A stretch of DNA of 7,200 nt, from the NCBI GenBank assembly GCA_030706105.1, contig JAUZPC010000137.1, forward strand, positions 1-7,200, given 5' to 3'. Under the pieces are notes generated by a model. That model had not been told where the DNA came from. It saw only the letters and a list, made by a program, of their open reading frames with translations, and did not search any database. The DNA comes from Bacteroidota bacterium. GTDB taxonomy: Bacteria > Bacteroidota > Ignavibacteria > Ignavibacteriales > Ignavibacteriaceae. Positions 5,655-7,200 of this stretch are shown piece by piece. The number at the start of each line of letters is the position of its first letter. Position 1 is the first letter of the stretch. The position numbers and the translations under genes are program-made.

Positions 5655-7200
5655 ATGAAACAATCCTTACTAACTATTTTCCTAATTTCAATTATCTCTT
5701 TATCCGCTTTTGCCCAAATATCCGACAGAGATAAACTATATGATGACTCGCAAGTAGCCAGAATTGATATATTTATGGCGCCTTCAGCTTTAGACTCAAT
5801 GTATACATATACTCATTTTGATACAGTTTACTATTGCTCAATTCACTTTAAAAATAAATATTTTGATGAAAATGTTGATAATGTTGCTGTCAGGGTGCGT
5901 GGAAATACGTCAAGAGACTCCCAAAAGAAGTCAATTAAACTGGATTTTAATGAATATATAGACAATAGATATTTCCATACAGTAAGTTCTTTAAATATAA
6001 ACGCCGAACATAATGATCCTTCCATTGTCCGAAGTAAACTCGGGTGGGATTTCTTTAATAAAATTGGGCTTACGGCCAGTAAAGCCGCACATGCAGAACT
6101 ATATATTAATGGGAAGTATTATGGGCTTTATATCTCTGTAGAGAGTATAAATAAATCGTTTCTTAAGAATAGCTACGCTGATGTATCGGGAAATTTATGG
6201 AAATGCCTGTGGCCTGCTGATCTGAACTATCTGGGCGATGATCCAAATCTTTATAAGTTAATGAATGGAGATAGAAGGGTTTATGAGCTTGGGACTAATG
6301 AAGATGTAGATGATTATTCTGAATTGGCAAGATTTATAAAAATTATTAATCAAACACCTGATAATCTCTTGCCTGACTCTCTTGAAAAAATATTTTACCT
6401 TCCTGAACTTCTTAAATATTATGCAGTTGACCAACTTTTCGGAAGCTGGGATGAATATTGGTATCTAAAGAATAATTACTATTTATATAATGAGCCAAAT
6501 GCAAAAAAAATTCATATCATCCCTTATGATTATGATAATTGCCTTGGTGTTGATTGGTTTAATATTGATTGGGCAACTATAAACCCTTACAATAGACCAT
6601 TTAGTGAAGGAAGTAATTATTCGAGACCTTTGGTGACCAGAATTATGGCAAATAAGCAGTATCGTAACTTATACACTCACTTTATGCAATTTTATAATAA
6701 TTTATTTGCCCTTTCAAACTGGGAAAGCAGGATTGACAGTTTTAAACAACAGCTTCTTCCTTTTGCCGCTGCTGATACTATGCGGACTAAGGATTATGGC
6801 TTTACTATAAATGACTTTTTAAACTCATACTCTTTGTCGGGTTATTCTAACCAGCATGTAAAAAGAGGGATAAAAGAATTCATAAATACGCGGAATGTCA
6901 TTTTACCGGGCCAGTTAGTTCTTTATAATAGCCAAAGTCCAATCGTCTATGACATTAAATATTTTCCGCAAAATCCAGGGCCAAATGACACTATTTATGT
7001 TTATGCTGCGGCTTTTTGCAAAGAAGGCTTTGCTGATCTGAAGATCAATTTTGTTAAAAATGATCAGGCCAATTTTGAATATAATATGACTTATTCTCCG
7101 GTTCTTAATACAAGTAAAGTTGAAGAAGCTGACAGATGGATCGGAAAAATTCCTCCTTTGGGTACGGGTGGAAGTGGGAAGTTTATTATTGCAGTAAAAG
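5655..7200 (+). CDS. secreted CotH-kinase-family protein, 3'-truncated by window edge
   Basis: The frame is open from ATG 5655 to the window end (515 codons, no stop). AAAGG at 5645-5649, five bases upstream, supports the start. Residues 1-20 are a clear Sec signal peptide with cleavage predicted at AFA|Q (20/21). Residues about 75-420 match the CotH kinase family: VRVRGN (79-84) with KKSIKLDF (91-98), the paired LYINGKYYGLYISVE (149-163), D259/W265-D266 followed by NNYYLY, and PYDYD (290-294) in the place of the family's WDxD metal-binding motif. From about 427 a beta-rich Ig-like domain begins (SPIVYDIKYFPQNPGPNDT). CotH is an atypical protein kinase of spore coats in Bacillus. In Bacteroidota-like bacteria the domain occurs in large exported proteins whose substrates are mostly unknown. 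A T9SS sorting tail downstream is likely but not visible. Phosphorylation activity is inferred only from the domain. Confidence 0.88.
   Translation, partial: MKQSLLTIFLISIISLSAFAQISDRDKLYDDSQVARIDIFMAPSALDSMYTYTHFDTVYYCSIHFKNKYFDENVDNVAVRVRGNTSRDSQKKSIKLDFNEYIDNRYFHTVSSLNINAEHNDPSIVRSKLGWDFFNKIGLTASKAAHAELYINGKYYGLYISVESINKSFLKNSYADVSGNLWKCLWPADLNYLGDDPNLYKLMNGDRRVYELGTNEDVDDYSELARFIKIINQTPDNLLPDSLEKIFYLPELLKYYAVDQLFGSWDEYWYLKNNYYLYNEPNAKKIHIIPYDYDNCLGVDWFNIDWATINPYNRPFSEGSNYSRPLVTRIMANKQYRNLYTHFMQFYNNLFALSNWESRIDSFKQQLLPFAAADTMRTKDYGFTINDFLNSYSLSGYSNQHVKRGIKEFINTRNVILPGQLVLYNSQSPIVYDIKYFPQNPGPNDTIYVYAAAFCKEGFADLKINFVKNDQANFEYNMTYSPVLNTSKVEEADRWIGKIPPLGTGGSGKFIIAVK

Noticed and set aside
5843..6025. 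Minus-strand ORF of 60 codons opposite the CotH-like gene
   Set aside because: The plus-strand frame is continuous from 5655 to the window end with CotH motifs, so this is its shadow.

Overview
The window is AT-rich (roughly one third G+C by eye) and bacterial. It most resembles the Ignavibacteria/Chlorobi side of the Bacteroidota-FCB group. The best clue is the C-terminal type IX secretion (T9SS) sorting domain with the 'NYPNPFNP' signature on the secreted aminopeptidase. A 'PVELTSFTA'-type linker domain, a secreted CotH-kinase-like protein and a PHP-type PolX fit the same group. The assignment comes from protein style, not from a phylogenetic marker.

Layout, left to right. (1) 1-1302 (+): the 3' three quarters of a PolX-family protein, cut by the window edge, with an intact PHP metal site but a polymerase site that looks dead. 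(2) 1448-1984 (+): adenine phosphoribosyltransferase (apt). (3) 1985-2247: convergent intergenic region with a strong bidirectional terminator and a second hairpin. (4) 2248-4545 (-): secreted M1 zinc aminopeptidase with a T9SS tail, most likely starting at ATG 4545 rather than at the in-frame GTG upstream. (5) 4546-4837: divergent intergenic region with candidate promoters and a three-half-site inverted-repeat cluster that looks like an operator. (6) 4838-5536 (+): a small cytosolic protein resembling the TIGR02391/Ymh (HEPN-fold) family, with its presumed catalytic His replaced by Asn, followed by a UUCG-tetraloop terminator. (7) 5655-7200 (+): a secreted CotH-kinase-family protein that runs off the right edge. 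It has no stop codon in the window.

The genes do not form one pathway. PolX (DNA repair or nuclease) and Apt (purine salvage) are co-directional housekeeping genes 145 bp apart. The aminopeptidase and the CotH-like protein are exported. The HEPN-like gene looks like a single-gene transcription unit. No mobile element, CRISPR array, tRNA or rRNA was seen. The two points most worth a second look are paired cases of apparent active-site loss: PolX without its polymerase aspartates, and a HEPN-like protein without its RNase histidine. No clear multi-gene undescribed system is visible.
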